Origin: Pyrenochaeta sp. MPI-SDFR-AT-0127
Taxonomy: Eukaryota > Ascomycota > Dothideomycetes > Pleosporales > Cucurbitariaceae
Assembly (NCBI GenBank): GCA_020747015.1
Contig: JAGTJM010000051.1
Span: 62,001-126,000, forward strand
Direction of reading: 5' to 3'
DNA: 64,000 nt
Positions 46,638-58,425 of the stretch are shown piece after piece. Positions within the stretch are counted from its first letter, which is position 1. Each line of letters opens with the position of its first letter. A program made the position numbers and the translations under genes. Under the pieces are notes generated by a model. That model was not told the origin of the DNA, did no database searches, and saw only the letters and a list, made by a program, of their open reading frames with translations.

Positions 46638-47275
46638 ATGGCGAGCGAGAAGTCTGATACCCACAAGCAGGAAGGTGAGACCCCTATGTTTATGCCAAAC
46701 TAAACGCCTGGAGCACGCGCTGACACCACGTGTTTGGCAGCTCAAATCAAGAGCGCAGATATGGTAATCCTATGCGTCCCTCTCTGCCTCTCTCCCTTCT
46801 AACAGCATCGACCAGAGCGAGGAGATGCAGAATGAGGCCATTGAAGTTGGTAAGCTCAACCGGATCCATTTGCGGCTGACTGAAACGCTGACATGTCGTA
46901 GCACAGCAGGCCATGGAACAGTTCACCATCGAGAAGGTGGGTCTGGACTAGTCACATCAATTGCCTGTGGCGCTGCCTGAAGATCTTGTGCTAACATTAG
47001 CTGTCAAGGACATTGCCCAGTTCATCAAGAAGGAGGTGAGACTACCCACATGTACATTTCATGATTATGCGCTGATTTCTGCACAGTTTGACAGCCGGAA
47101 GGGCGCCACATGGCACTGCATCGTGGGCAGGAACTTTGGCAGCTTCGTTACCCATGGTATGTTTCCGCGGCAAATGTTTACTTGGCGTGCATTGCCTAAT
47201 GTGACTGCAGAGACGAAGCACTTCATCTACTTCTACCTTGGACACTGCGCCATCCTACTCTTCAAGACCCAGTAA
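46638..47275 (+). CDS. nudG: Dynein light chain LC8
   Basis: Seven exons encode about 94 residues, so the coding region is unusually cut up; two exons are only 23 and 27 nt. The joined product carries IKSADMSEEMQ, AMEQFTIEKDIAQFIKKEFD, ATWHCIVGRNFG and ETKHFIYFYLG, the near-invariant LC8 blocks. All splice sites are GT..AG, and the acceptor before DIAQFIKK is TCAAG. LC8 is a homodimeric hub of cytoplasmic dynein and other complexes; in Aspergillus it is NudG, needed for nuclear movement. The N-terminal extension of about 12 residues (MASEKSDTHKQ) is normal for fungi. Call secure. Confidence 0.95.
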
Positions 47276-48035
47276 GCGTATGAAACGGGATGCCAGTATC
47301 TTGTGCCTCTTGGATCTTCCATCATCTTCCATGCAATGCAACAGAGACGTCCCAGACATGGCTTCACCTCAATTGGTTCTAGGACGGCTTGGACCTTGAC
47401 TCCCCATGTGTGCTATTCATCGAGGGCTTTCTTTTCCGCTGCGTGGTCGGTGTTGATGATGCAAGAGGGATTCGAGGTGCTACAATGTCACCGTGCACGC
47501 CTGCTGAGACGGCAATAAGGTCTTGATCATAATGACAGTCACGAGTCTCCTTTTCACAAAATGACCATGGAGGCTGTTCGATACCATAATGAAGCGTTTA
47601 TGCTGCTACTTGTATGGCCCCGCACCCCAACTCTATGTTTGCCAGTGCGATCAAGTGACCCCGTAGCGCTGCAAAGCGCCGATCTGCATGGCTAGCCTGT
47701 CAAGCTCGAGCCAAGTGTGGCTGAGATGATTTGATGACGCAGCTTCCTCGGCGCCAATGCCCTGTCCGCGAATGTATGAAGACTGTCCTCGCCGCAACAG
47801 TGCCTCTTATTCATTGCGGCGACTACCCTGAACACGTCTCAGCCCTCTCTAGTTTTCCTGCGCGACATCCATATAACTAGCATTCAGCGCCCAACACATT
47901 ACCAGACACCAGCACCCTTCCACAAGCCACGCGCGCATACCACAACCCCGTCTCCTTCTCCACAAACCATCCACTCAACGACTCCAGACCCACATACATA
48001 GACCAGCGCGACCGAGGCGCCCATCACCCGCGACC
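47276..48035. other. Intergenic
   Basis: About 760 bp: the light-chain 3' region, then a pyrimidine- and CA-rich leader of the zinc-ribbon gene from about 47890. No supported gene. Confidence 0.35.
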
Positions 48036-48584
48036 ATGTTCTTCTTCTTCACCTGCGGAACGCACAGTGCGCCTCCCCTGCTGGACCACAGCCGTCTCCC
48101 CCAATCTCGCACTCAGCTAACGCGCTTGTAGCTTTTACATCCAAGCTCTCGGGCGCCGAACACATCACGGTACAATGCCAGAACTGCGGAAACATGAGCG
48201 GCAGAGTGATGAAGCGATGGTACGTTCACTACCCTACCCCTATACCTTCCATCCTCAGCTGGGGCCTCTCTCTCTCTCCACACATGTCCAGCCCCTAACC
48301 TCCCAAATACAAAAACACACCTACTAATACCTCCCTACAGGGAATGGTTTACATTCTGCTTCATCCCCGTGGTGCCCTTTAGCCTAAAGCCGTACAGGGA
48401 GGTGGGCTGCCACATCTGCAATTTCTGGCAAGACATCAAGTACCGACCCGATGTGCAGCAGCAGATTGGCGGAGGAGGCGCGCAGGGCCAGGCTGTCATG
48501 ATGCATGGCGGGCAGCAGGGACATCCGGGGCATGGGCCGCCGCCGCAAGGTGTGCCGCCGCAGGGCGTGCCGCAGTATAAGTAG
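48036..48584 (+). CDS. Zinc-ribbon protein
   Basis: Three exons give about 115 residues. The first codes MFFFFTCGTH; the second the metal knuckle VQCQNCGNMSGRVMKRW; the third EWFTFCFIPVVPFSLKPYREVGCHICNFWQD. The two Cys pairs (CQNCGN and CHICNF) form the ribbon, with a hydrophobic hairpin (FCFIPVVPFS) between them, as in the fungal zinc-ribbon-15 family. The tail is Gly/Pro/Gln-rich (HGPPPQGVPPQGVPQ). Introns start at GTGCGC near 48068 and GTACGT near 48219. Role unknown; it may be membrane-linked through the hydrophobic hairpin. Confidence 0.88.
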
Positions 48585-49044
48585 GAGGGGTGGGATTTTT
48601 GAAGAGAATGGGGGGAGGATGGAGCGGGAGAGAGACAGGGTGTGTGCTGGTTGGACATGAGAAGGAAAAGCATATGTGCGCAGTGGGCGCAGAGTGATGT
48701 CTCTTATTCTTCGGCTCAATCATGCTCTACACATGCAACGGCGTTTTGCAGGGAGTTTCATTGCAGATACCAAAACAGCATTTATTTTCCTTGAGTTTTT
48801 ATACTCTCACATCTCCTTCCTTTTTCATGGATTTGCGTCACCTGTTTACATGTTACTATCACTATGCGACAGCATGAGTTAAAAAAACATTATGCATCAT
48901 GCTACTTCAAAACACACTCTACTTGTCTAGCCCAATACCTCTCCTGCTTCTTGACTATACAGCACAATCAGGAATACGTAGACACATTCCAACTCAATAT
49001 CAATAGCCCGCACAAGCCATATAGACGTTCGTTAAGGCCATCTC
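48585..49044. other. Intergenic, convergent 3' ends
   Basis: 460 bp between convergent genes; AT-rich in its right part. Nothing else seen. Confidence 0.3.
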
Positions 49045-51508
49045 TCAATCTCCCCTCAGCCGCAGCACAACATCCTCCCTCACTTCCTCCGCTTCTAGCT
49101 GTCCACTCTGCTTCTTACTAGTTGGACTCTGAGACCTCTCTCCGTTCAACGTAGCTTGTCTCTTCCTCTTAGTTGTCGGCTCGAACTCACTCGCTGAAGG
49201 GTTCAGCATCGAGCTTCCGCCTAGATTAGAAGGCACTGTCGTCCCTCCCAACGTCTGCCTGAGCTCTGGCACCACGCTTGTCGAGATTGTCTGCTGGTCG
49301 AAGCTACCAAGCTCCTCGCCGAGGGCGCTGAAAAGCTGCTGTTCGAGACGCCCAGTACTGTCGATGCTGGACATGCCGGGCTTGTGATTGAGTTTGAAAG
49401 GTGCGAGTTCAGTCTTGTCTAATGTTCTATCTGTATCGTGGTCCGCGTCAATGGCATCAACATCAATGATTTCCACAGGTCCCAAACTCTTCGAAAAATT
49501 GTACGCACGTTTGTTGTGACTTTTTGGGTTTGGCTTCTTAAGCGCACCAGAAACGCCATCAACGTTGTGCATGAGACTCTGATCATGACGAATGCCGTGA
49601 ACTGATATATTCGGCGACTCATTCGCCATACCTTCCTTCCTGCTCTTTACATTGCCAGCTATGGAGGGTATGTGAGCAGAAATGGGTTTACCCATCTCAA
49701 CCGGTAGCGGCAACGTTCCATTTTGGTCGAATCGAGAGAAACTTGAGAACACTGAAGAAAGGTTCATCGATGAGACATCCGAATGAGAATTTTGTAGCCT
49801 CTGAGCAAAGGGGTCAGGCGTCGGAACACGATTTCCGTGAAGATATGATCTCAGCAAGCCATATTCTGGCGGAGGACAGTTCTCTTTGTTGCTAGACATT
49901 GATGGATGATACATTACAGAAATGTTGTCCTTGGCGAATGTCGTATCAGCTGACTGCTTGTTTGAGGTATTCCTCAACACGCTTTTGAAGTCCGGATACG
50001 ATGATGTGCGTGCCAGGGCTGCTGAAGAAGAGCGATTGATGAGTGGTGCTCTCATCTTCGGCGGGAAGTAGGCGTGGGTAGTTGGTGGACGGCCAGTTTG
50101 TTTTTGATAACGACTCCCAAATCCATGTGGCAGTTCTCGAGTCCGCTTTGGAGGACTGATAACCTTAACGTTTTGCCCGAGCTGACTGTCGGTTCCCTTA
50201 CTCGATCGTTGGGTACCCCAGACTGATTTGTTGACATGCCCACATCGTGGCGTACCGTTCGACCAAAGAGGATCTGTATAAGAGGGATACGAACTTTTAT
50301 ACATGTGGTCGGAATTCATATCGCCAGTTGAGTTAGATGCGGTACGTTTTGTCGACCAGGTGTCCATGCTTGCATTGTCGGCACTGTCGCCACACCACGC
50401 AAAACAGTTTTCCCATACACCTGCACGTCCATTGGCTTTATTATTTACCAGCGGTTGTGCAAACTGTGAAATGGGTGGCAAGTGTGAGTGCGGCCTACGA
50501 CGTGGCTCTGACTTTTGAGGCATTGTAAACGTTGATTTTGAGGAGTGTGATGTGGGTGACTGCATTTGTACATTTGGTGCTTGAGTGTGTGGTTTTGAAG
50601 CCGACGGAAATATTGGAGACGTCTTCGGGGGTAAAGTGGTTTGATCATGTAGATTCGGAAGATAAAGAGGGTTGCGAATTGGCCATGAAATACCAGCTTG
50701 CTCTAGCACATCTACTTCTTGTCAGAACAGAATTGCAACTTCACACACACAACCTACTTTTCGGAGCATGCTGGAACGAGAAGCAAATAATGTCATGGGA
50801 AGCACCTATATCCAGCTCTTCTGAACCAGACATTTTGCTAATCAGTTGCTCTGACAGCATGATATTAATCCTGCCATTCGTGTCGCGTGGGTCCCACGAG
50901 CTCTGACCCAGAGTCTGTTGGTGAAAGGACGGAAATCCAAGACATGGGCGTCTCTGGCTTGTAGGATGATCCAAGAGGGTAAGAGATTTCTTCTCGTGCG
51001 CTTCACTACATCAGCTATACCAGAAGCATGGTGGTAGTACAGTAGTGCATACCAATCTCTTGAGGCCATCTGGAAGCTATATCAAAGAAACCATGGCTAG
51101 ACTGGTTAGCACATGGCTCTTCACAGTCTTTCTTCCAGGCTTCAAGCTCACAAGACTCTGGCGCCGTCAACAATGACCTTGACAATGTATACCACCTTCT
51201 GATTCGCCTTCCGCCGCGACTCGATATAAGCCGAGGGCTTCGCCGCGGTAGCCCATGAGTGAATCGAGATTCTGAAGGGCGTTGATGGTGAAAGCGAGCT
51301 GATATAGCAGGTCAGAGTAGGTAATTGTCGACCAGCTGTAACATTTAGTACGTGAACACCACACAGTCACCAAAGAGACGCCAGAGGAGTGGTGAGAGAA
51401 CAACTACTCACACTCATCCGGCGAAACATAGCACGCCGTCTTGAACTCCTGAATAGGAACATGCGAGTCCTTTGGGAACAGGATGACATCCCAGTCGTCG
51501 TAGCGCAT
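49045..51508 (-). CDS. Fungal protein of unknown function with conserved N-terminal domain
   Basis: Six exons joined by reading frame. Exon 1 begins MRYDDWDVILFPKDSHVPIQEF at 51508 (shortened start MRYDDWDVILF). A GTGAGT donor leads to GRQLPTLTCYISSLSPSTPF. Then a GTGAGC donor and TCTAG acceptor join DGARV to FHGFFDIASRWPQEI. Next comes AHEKKSLTLL to SFQHAPK, and last a long exon (49045 to about 50713). The N-terminal 150 residues look like a compact beta-rich domain shared by many ascomycete proteins. The remainder is Ser/Pro/Asn-rich and probably disordered, ending in a basic stretch (TTKRKRQATLNGERS). No catalytic motif seen. Function not assigned. The splice model is my own and is the least certain part. 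Confidence 0.7.
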
Positions 51509-52566
51509 GGCGGGGCATGCAATTGCTGCTGCGGTATTCCAAAAGAGCAACAAGCAACAAGGGTGATTGTGTAGAAGAGGAGGAGGGAGAGAGGGATTGT
51601 TTGTTGTCAGGAGGAAGAGTGCTGCGGGGAGGAAAGAGTATATTGACACTAACATGCTCAATTGGAGGGCACGACTCCCCACACTTTGACCATATCGTCA
51701 TTGCGAAGTAGACGAAGCGACGGGCATGTTCTCAGTCAACCCAGTGTGGACCACTACTATGAATGCTCGGGATATGCAGAAAGAAAGGGGGGAAAAAGTG
51801 GCATTGCAATGTAGTGACAATTTTGAAGAATTAACGAAATCTATTCCTAGACTACATTTTATACGAACACTTCCACAGAGTAAAGTATCCATCAACCTTT
51901 TCCCCTTCTTTCTCTTCCCTCTCCCTCTCTCATTAAATTTTCCTTTCATCCTTAACATTTCCAATTTTTCAACATCCCTTTTGCAGACGACACAATAGCA
52001 GAAACAGCAGCAACACTAAACAAAAGAAATTTGAAACTTAAGAGCCACCTAGAACAAACACCCACTTTTCACGTTCACAGATACATGTCACATTTTCCCC
52101 GTGTCCATTTCCCATTTCCCATTTCCCACTTTTCAATTCGATTCTTTTTCTCCATGGACCCAAAAAAACCCCCCAGGTAGGTTAAAAAAGGGTCAAGTAA
52201 AACATCCATATACCAAAGCATGTTGTTTGTGATTTGCGCCAGACGCCATGCTAAAGCTGTGCAAAAAGATGCATTCCATTCCATTTTCGAATCCCATCCC
52301 AATCCTTACGCGAAAGAAAAAGCACAGGTCAGGTTGAGCAAAGAGGGGCCATCATGTGGGGTAACATGCGAAGACGATCTGGTCAAAGAGATGGAGAGAG
52401 TGAAGTACGACGCCACGACGCCACGACGCCACGACACCCCGACGCCTTGCTAAACCGGACCGAAGTCGAAAGTCGAAAGTCGAACCGAGAAACAGTCATC
52501 TTTTCTTTCTTGTTTGCGTACAGTACGTTCCAAGGGGGAAATGGGGAGGGGGCTCGAAATGCCAGT
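51509..52566. other. Intergenic with simple repeats
   Basis: About 1 kb. Three copies of ATTTCCC lie at about 52107-52131. An ACGCC/ACGAC tandem run lies at about 52406-52445, and GAAAGTC repeats just after it. No supported gene. Confidence 0.35.
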
Positions 52567-52753
52567 CTACGGAAGTTGCTGCGAAAACGCGCCATTGTCT
52601 TGCGAGCCGTCTGCACCGGGGCTCAGCGGGCCATTGGAGCGAGGGGACATGAGGCCGAGGCTATTCAGGCCGTTGAGGCCGCCGTTCTGGACGCCGGGGA
52701 GGCTGTTGGCGAGGTAAGGCGAGGCTGCGGGCTGCGGCTGCATCGCATAGGCG
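52567..52753 (-). CDS. Probable 3' exon of the Nam8/Csx1-type gene
   Basis: An open frame after a TTTTTCCAG acceptor at 52754 reads YAMQPQPAASPYLANS, SLGLMSPRSNGPLSPG and ends QQLP at TAG 52567-52569 (61 residues). Its Gln/Pro/Gly/Ser bias suits the tail of the three-RRM protein upstream. The phase does not match the GTAAAG donor after APMK near 53415, so a small exon in between is missing from my model. Confidence 0.5.
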
Positions 52754-53358
52754 CTGGAAAAAGGGATTGGTCAGCACAAGGTTCAGATATTCAGCGTGTG
52801 TCTGCGAGTGTTCGCAGACAGAGCAACGATGTGGAGCCAACAGAAAAGGTTCAAGAACGCGCACAAGAAATAAAGAGGCTAACAACGCACACCCCAATGG
52901 AAAGCACAGTTAGACTAATCAAGCAAGCACGACCAAAGCACGAACCCAAAATACGCATGAAATAGAAATACTCGTGTGATTGGAATGATAGCCAATCTCG
53001 CTCGTGACAGCACACATTCATAAAAGAAAGGCATCTGGAGAAAGCAGCACCCGACCCATGCATGACTAGCTACATCCCCCAATGCTCCCTAAAAGGAAAA
53101 GGTAGCTAGCTCCGAAAGAAAACCCGTGGGCAGAAAGATGACCTGTTATACAAAGACTCCCTTCTAAGGCCTTCCAGCAAGATTGGTGTCGTCAGATGGA
53201 ACTCGAGAACTTTTGTAGAACCGCCCAGGTATAGAAAGGAACCAAATCGCTCGAGAGTCGTTATGACGAGTCATGAAAGGGTGTCATTGCAGTAAGCCAA
53301 CGGGACGAACCATGGATGAAGCGCCGTGCAAGCAATACAGAGAGAAAGAATGTGCTTA

Positions 53359-54838
53359 CTACACTGGGGTTAGCGATTTTGTCTCTGGATTAGAATTGGG
53401 AAGCAGATTCTTTACCTTCATGGGAGCGAAACCACCGCCATAAGCGTGTTGTGGAGGCATGCCCATGCCTGGACCAAAGACAGGAGGGGGAGGCGCGGGG
53501 CGGTAAGGGGTGCCAGCCGGGCCCGAGTTGTTCTGCGAACGACCCCAGCTCAGGCGAACACGCGAGTTGCCGATCGGATAGCCTTGCATCTGGTTGATGG
53601 CCATCTCCGCGGCATGACGCTGTACGAACTGGACGAAACCGCACCCCTTGCCTGGAGGGATCTTGACGTAGGTAATCTCACCAAAGCCCTGGAAGAATGA
53701 GCGGAGCTCATCCTCGGTGACGTAGCCGGAAAGACCACCGACAAAGACGGTGGTGTTGTTGGGGTCCGTGAATTGGTTCATGGGCTGGGGGGCGCCATAG
53801 TAGCCCATTGGGGGTGCGCCCATGGTGTACACGCCCATGCCAGGGCCGCCACCTTGCTGAGGCATGCCCATGCCGCCGGGACCGCCGGGGCCACCGCTCT
53901 TGTTCTTGGGGGTAGCAGTGGAAATGCGCATGGGGCGGTTGCCACAGTAGACGCCTTGCATTTCGGTGAGGGCCTTTTGCTGGTCCTCCTCGCTGGCGAA
54001 TCGCACGAAGCCGTAGCCGCGGGACATTCCACTGATGGGGTCGGACATGATCTTGGCAGATTTGGTGGATGGATAGCGGTTCTGGAAGAGCTGTACCAGG
54101 ACGAATTCGGTGACTTCGGGACCAAGGTCGCCGACGAAGATGCTGTACTCGGGTCCGCGCTCGTCGCGGCTATTCCCTGGGTTAGCCACTGTCCATGTGC
54201 AAGGTGGCTACGTGGTGTTACTCACCTGCGGTCAGCGAGACCACCGCCAGAGGCCCAGTTGAGCTTGAAGGGGCGGTTCGAGTTTGGGATCAATTGGCCG
54301 TTGAGAGAGAGCGCCTTGGCAGCAGCGTCAGCGCTGGCGAAATCAACGAAGCAATATCCAGCATTGCTGCTATTCTGTAGTTAGCCTGGAGACTTTGGCG
54401 CCTGTGATTCGCCCGCTTACCCGGAAAACTTGTCGCGAATCATCTTGACGTTGACCGTCTCGCCCATGTTGTACCAGATGCTGCGCACAAAGTTCTCGTC
54501 AATCCAGGGCTCGAGCTCGCCCATCCTGCGCCTGTCAGCTTTCCATTTTGGGCGCGCATAGTCGTCGGGTAGAGCTTGCGCATGCGCATCGCACACAGTG
54601 TGTCGGCGACGCGCGTGGCAGGCGCGTGTGCAGGGACTCACCAGAGAGTCGTCTTGCCGGCGCCCTGGCCATTGCCCTGGCCGTCCGAGCCTGAGCCGTC
54701 GGGCTGGCCCATGTTGCCCTGGGGCGGGAAGCCGTTGCCGGACGTGTCCATCTGCTGGCCGAGGTCAGGCTGTGGGGTCTGGTTGTTTGGCTCGCCCGTG
54801 GGCTGGCCCTGGAACTGGTCGTAGTTTTGGAAAGACAT
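53359..54838 (-). CDS. Three-RRM RNA-binding protein, Nam8/Csx1/TIA-1 type
   Basis: Four exons from ATG 54838. The N-terminus is Gln/Gly-rich (MSFQNYDQFQGQP). RRM1 begins with TLWMGELEPW across the first splice, the sequence seen in Nam8/Ngr1 proteins, and contains GYCFVDFAS. RRM2 has YSIFVGDLGPEV and RGYGFVRF. After a Gly/Met/Pro spacer, RRM3 has TTVFVGGLSGYV and GCGFVQF, and ends with RLSWGRS. These proteins bind U-rich RNA in splicing (Nam8) or stress-mRNA stability (Csx1). The frame given ends at 53359 by reading past a GTAAAG donor; a better C-terminus is likely the exon at 52567-52753 after splicing. Confidence 0.88.
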
Positions 54839-56898
54839 TTTGTCCAAGTAGATCAAGCGGGGTAATGATCGGTTGAGCTAGTGGAAGGCGGGTAGATGGG
54901 GAAATGTCGGGCTCTAAATATGATAGAGAATCGAAGTGGGGTGGGTTAGGTCGTCTGTGGGCGCAAGCAAGCAGGCATTAGCGTCGACGAATTGACGCAC
55001 AATGGAACATGCAGCGAGGGGGGGGAGGAGAGCAAAAAGGCGAAGGCGCGCATGGGAAGGGGGACGAGTGGGGACGAGGGCTAGGCTGCACTTACCACTT
55101 AGGAACCGAGACTGCCCTCTGGGTAGATAGAGGTGAAGGGTTTTGGCGACGAAGGCGCGTAGTGCACACGATGAGAGTACAGGCGCAAAGACTGGAGAGC
55201 CAAGGGACGAGCCTAGGACAGCTAAGGAGACAAGCCGGAAAAGGCGCGACAGGAAACTCCGGGGGGTGGAGGGCTCGAAGGAGAGGGTGGAGGAGAGTGA
55301 ACGAGTGGCCGTGAGGAAGCTCGAATGAAATCTATGCGGGCGGTCAGAAAGGGTGTTACGGCGAGGGGATCACATGCGCGGGCGTAGCACGAGGCTCACG
55401 ACAGGCGACTGCGACACCGTTTTGGGCCAGCAACCAGAGGGCGACGTCTTTGGACTGCGCTGCACACACTGGTTGGGAGAGGGAGGTTTTTTTTATGGTG
55501 TCGACCATGAGGAGGACGAGGAGGGGGGGGGGCAAAGTCCGTGCAGGCAGAAGACGTCAGAGGGCGAGGAGACGCCCGCCATGCACACGCTCGCATGGCG
55601 ATGGAATCGCGGATTGCGGGCTGCACAAAAAAAGGTGTGCAAAACACCCAATGTGCGTCACCCGCCGTCTGGCTGTGCAGCGGGCGGGCGCCAAGACGAG
55701 ATGAAAATTGCGAGGACGGGATACGCACCGAAAAGGGCTCGAGAGGACACCAGCGGACCGAGAAAGCAGAGCGCAATCCAACACCACAAACGCAAAGGAA
55801 GACAGAGAGGAACGCCGCACGAAGGGGAGTCTGGTGCGGATGGGCAGAGTTTAATGTGAGTGAGAGAGATGGGGTGGGGTAGGAGAGGAGGATGAGGAGC
55901 GTAGACGACCTTGTGCAAAGCCGGCCCTTTCAAGACGCTCGCAGCCGAACCAATCCGCCCCAGTCCGCCCAACTGCGTGCTGGGCTGGCGGCCCTCGTCG
56001 GTACCGGCCATGGGCCTGGGGGGTCAAAAGGCGATGGCGCATTGCTCGGGGGCTGAATCAAGCTTTTGGAGATCTTCGATACCATCGCTCTATCCCTCCG
56101 CCGTGAGTGGTTCGTCACACCTCGCCTCTGGCCTCGACGACAAGGCTGCCACGCTCGCGTCCAGATTGGCCCTCCGCGTTGCCCCCATCTGGCCGGCCGC
56201 TGAGGAGCGACCTGTGCCGCAGCTGCACGATCTGCCCACCGCACGCGTTTTCTTACTTATTAATAGAGGCCCACCCCCCGGCTGCGCAGACGATGACTTG
56301 CATGCTGCCGTGGTCACTGGGTTTTGGCCGCGCTGGCGTCTGCCCTGTTTCACGCTGAGCCGTCTCATTTCTGGCCTGCAGAAACACGCCCGTGTGCGCG
56401 CGACTGTGGCGGCGCCGTCTGGCCGAATCACCGCCCTGTACCGCCCGCTGCGCTTTCCATCCTCTGGCACTGGTCCCACCCGCTGGCCTGCAGGCTAGGC
56501 TGCCGGCCTGCTCAACGGACCTGACAAAGCAGCATGCAGTCGCGTTGTGCGTCGTGAGCCTTGTGGAGCGTCGTCGGTTGCTCCTCTGCTCGCTCCCATG
56601 GTTCCAGCAGGGCGCCAGTAACGTGATTCGCTACCAGCAGCACGCGCCATCCCCCCACCCCTCGTCCACCACTTGCTGAGCACTTTCCCCCACCACACCT
56701 ACCACTCAGTCCTCTACTACCGGTCGTCGACCATTTCCACCACTTCACTCTGGCTCGGCAGTGCAGCATTGGTCGAGTTTGGAATTTATGAATTCGTGGT
56801 ATCCTAACTTCAATAACCGTACCTGTTCCATCACAACGCCCCGCGCATGCTCGCTCTTCTCTAGCTCCTGTCCCTCTCCTCTCCTGCCCTTGCCTCCC
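54839..56898. other. 2-kb GC-rich spacer
   Basis: Contains the leader and promoter of the RRM gene and the 3' side of SCD1. Many long frames on both strands reflect high GC rather than genes: none has a family motif, a supported start or splice structure. G-rich and A-rich runs occur near 55017-55025 and 55520-55530. Confidence 0.4.
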
Positions 56899-57540
56899 TC
56901 ATGCCTCTGCCGGGATGCCGCTCGCTGCCTTTGCCTCGCTAAACGAATCACGGCCCTCTGCAAACACCTTGTCGAAGTCGTACTCAGACCACCGGATGTC
57001 GGGGTTCAGTCCTGCAAATTTCCACTCGCCCTCGACCTTCTTGTACCAGTGCGTGTTGAAGCTGTGCGCATGGCCCTTGACAGCAACCTGTGTGCGCGTC
57101 TCGTCCGTGTATCGCTGGTGAGGCACGCGCAGCTGGTGGTACCCAACCATCTCGTCCTCTGCAGTCTTTTCCCACCGTGTGCCGCCGATGAAGTGCTGTG
57201 TCTTGAGGAGCGGGTTGCCCAGCACGCTGGGGTCAGATGCCATGGCGACGAACTCCTCTGCGGGCATTGCCTCCCAGATCTTGTTCAGAAATGATCGGTA
57301 GTCGATTCGGAGGGTGGGGGCAATGCATTTGCTCAGACGCTCCCAATCCTGCCATGGATGAGTATGGGGCACGCAGTTTGGAGCAATATTGGAAACCACA
57401 CACCTTGCTATCATAGCTATCTGCCCACTCATAGCATGCCGACTGGCAACCCATGACATCTGATTCAGTCAGTCCTACCCTCTAGAGTTGGTGCAAGTGG
57501 GCATACCATCAAAGGTGGGCTTCAACTTTTGCTGCGACAT
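56899..57540 (-). CDS. SCD1: Scytalone dehydratase (DHN-melanin)
   Basis: Three exons give about 180 residues. Exon 1 (ATG 57540) codes MSQQKLKPTFD. Exon 2 has CQSACYEWADSYDSK, and exon 3 DWERLSKCIAPTLRIDYRSF, KTQHFIGGTRWEK, GYHQLRVPHQRY, KGHAHSFNTHWYKK and FAGLNPDIRW. These hold the residues known to line the active site: Tyr/Asp of YEWADSYD, Tyr of RIDY, His of QHFIGG, His of GHAH and Asn of FNTHW. The enzyme dehydrates scytalone to trihydroxynaphthalene and vermelone to dihydroxynaphthalene. It is cytosolic and needs no cofactor. DHN melanin protects spores and arms appressoria. PKS1 and the reductases are not in the window. Call secure. Confidence 0.97.
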
Positions 57541-58425
57541 GATGTATTGATTAGATTTCGGTTTTGGCTAGAAGATGGATTTGCTGTGATTTAGTACCGT
57601 GATTATGCACTCCCAAAAATCCTTCCATAGCCTTTATATCTATCATTACTCTACTCAAAAAGTATCCTCTGCTTCAAACATCTGTGACGAATGGCTTCGG
57701 CTCCCCGCTTCACGGCCCCCCGGCCTCCGCACTCACAGCGCTGTTCCGGCGCCGTACCTGCGGTTGCAACGGAGCCGATGCCATTCTTAGTGGCGGGAGT
57801 CCCCTTGTTTCATCTTGGCCGATTAATTCTCCTGCAAAAGTTCGGTTGTTGCAAGACAAAGGTGCTGTGGTGTTGGTTGCGGCTACGGAATGTGGACTGC
57901 GCACGGGCCATTGCCCACCTAACCCTGCCGAAGCACACGGCAGCACGACTGTGTCGCACCACTTCAATATTGTTTTTCAAAGTTTGTTTCTCTCTTCCAT
58001 GTCCTCTATACGAGAAGACACAAAGTCGGCCCTTTTATCTACGTTACTACTTTTCGCCGTAGCGGCCCCACACCTATACCTTGCCTGCTGACGCGAATTG
58101 CTAGTCAACAAGTGTAGAAGCCTCCCTGTTGTGCATCAACACCATGGTTCCATTACTGACAATATCTCCAATGATACAATAATTATCTTGTTTTACCAAT
58201 ACACATATACCCATTATTCAAGTGAAGATGAGCTATCAAACCCCATGTCGTTGGATCAATTAATGCGCTCCATCGACCGCCCCAGCAAGCAATAAGCCAT
58301 TACATTCCAAAGAAAAAGAAGCCCAGTCCAAGCTTCCCACGATCGTCAAGATCTCAATCCAACACTACGCTCAATGCGTGAATAGTACAAACGGCTGCCC
58401 CAATACCCCTGCACGATCACGAATC
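57541..58425. promoter_or_regulatory. SCD1 upstream region
   Basis: About 885 bp. CATTCY/RGAATG hexamers at 57782-57787, 57887-57892 and 58303-58308, in mixed orientation. This is above chance but weaker than at abaA. No supported gene. Confidence 0.35.

Noticed and set aside
51509..51682. N-terminal hydrophobic extension of the unknown protein (from 51682)
   Set aside because: Requires an upstream start; the conserved protein begins at MRYDDW (51508), so the rest is more likely untranslated leader.
55353..56498. Several frames above 120 codons in the GC-rich spacer
   Set aside because: Occur on both strands at once, lack motifs and agree with composition-driven frames.
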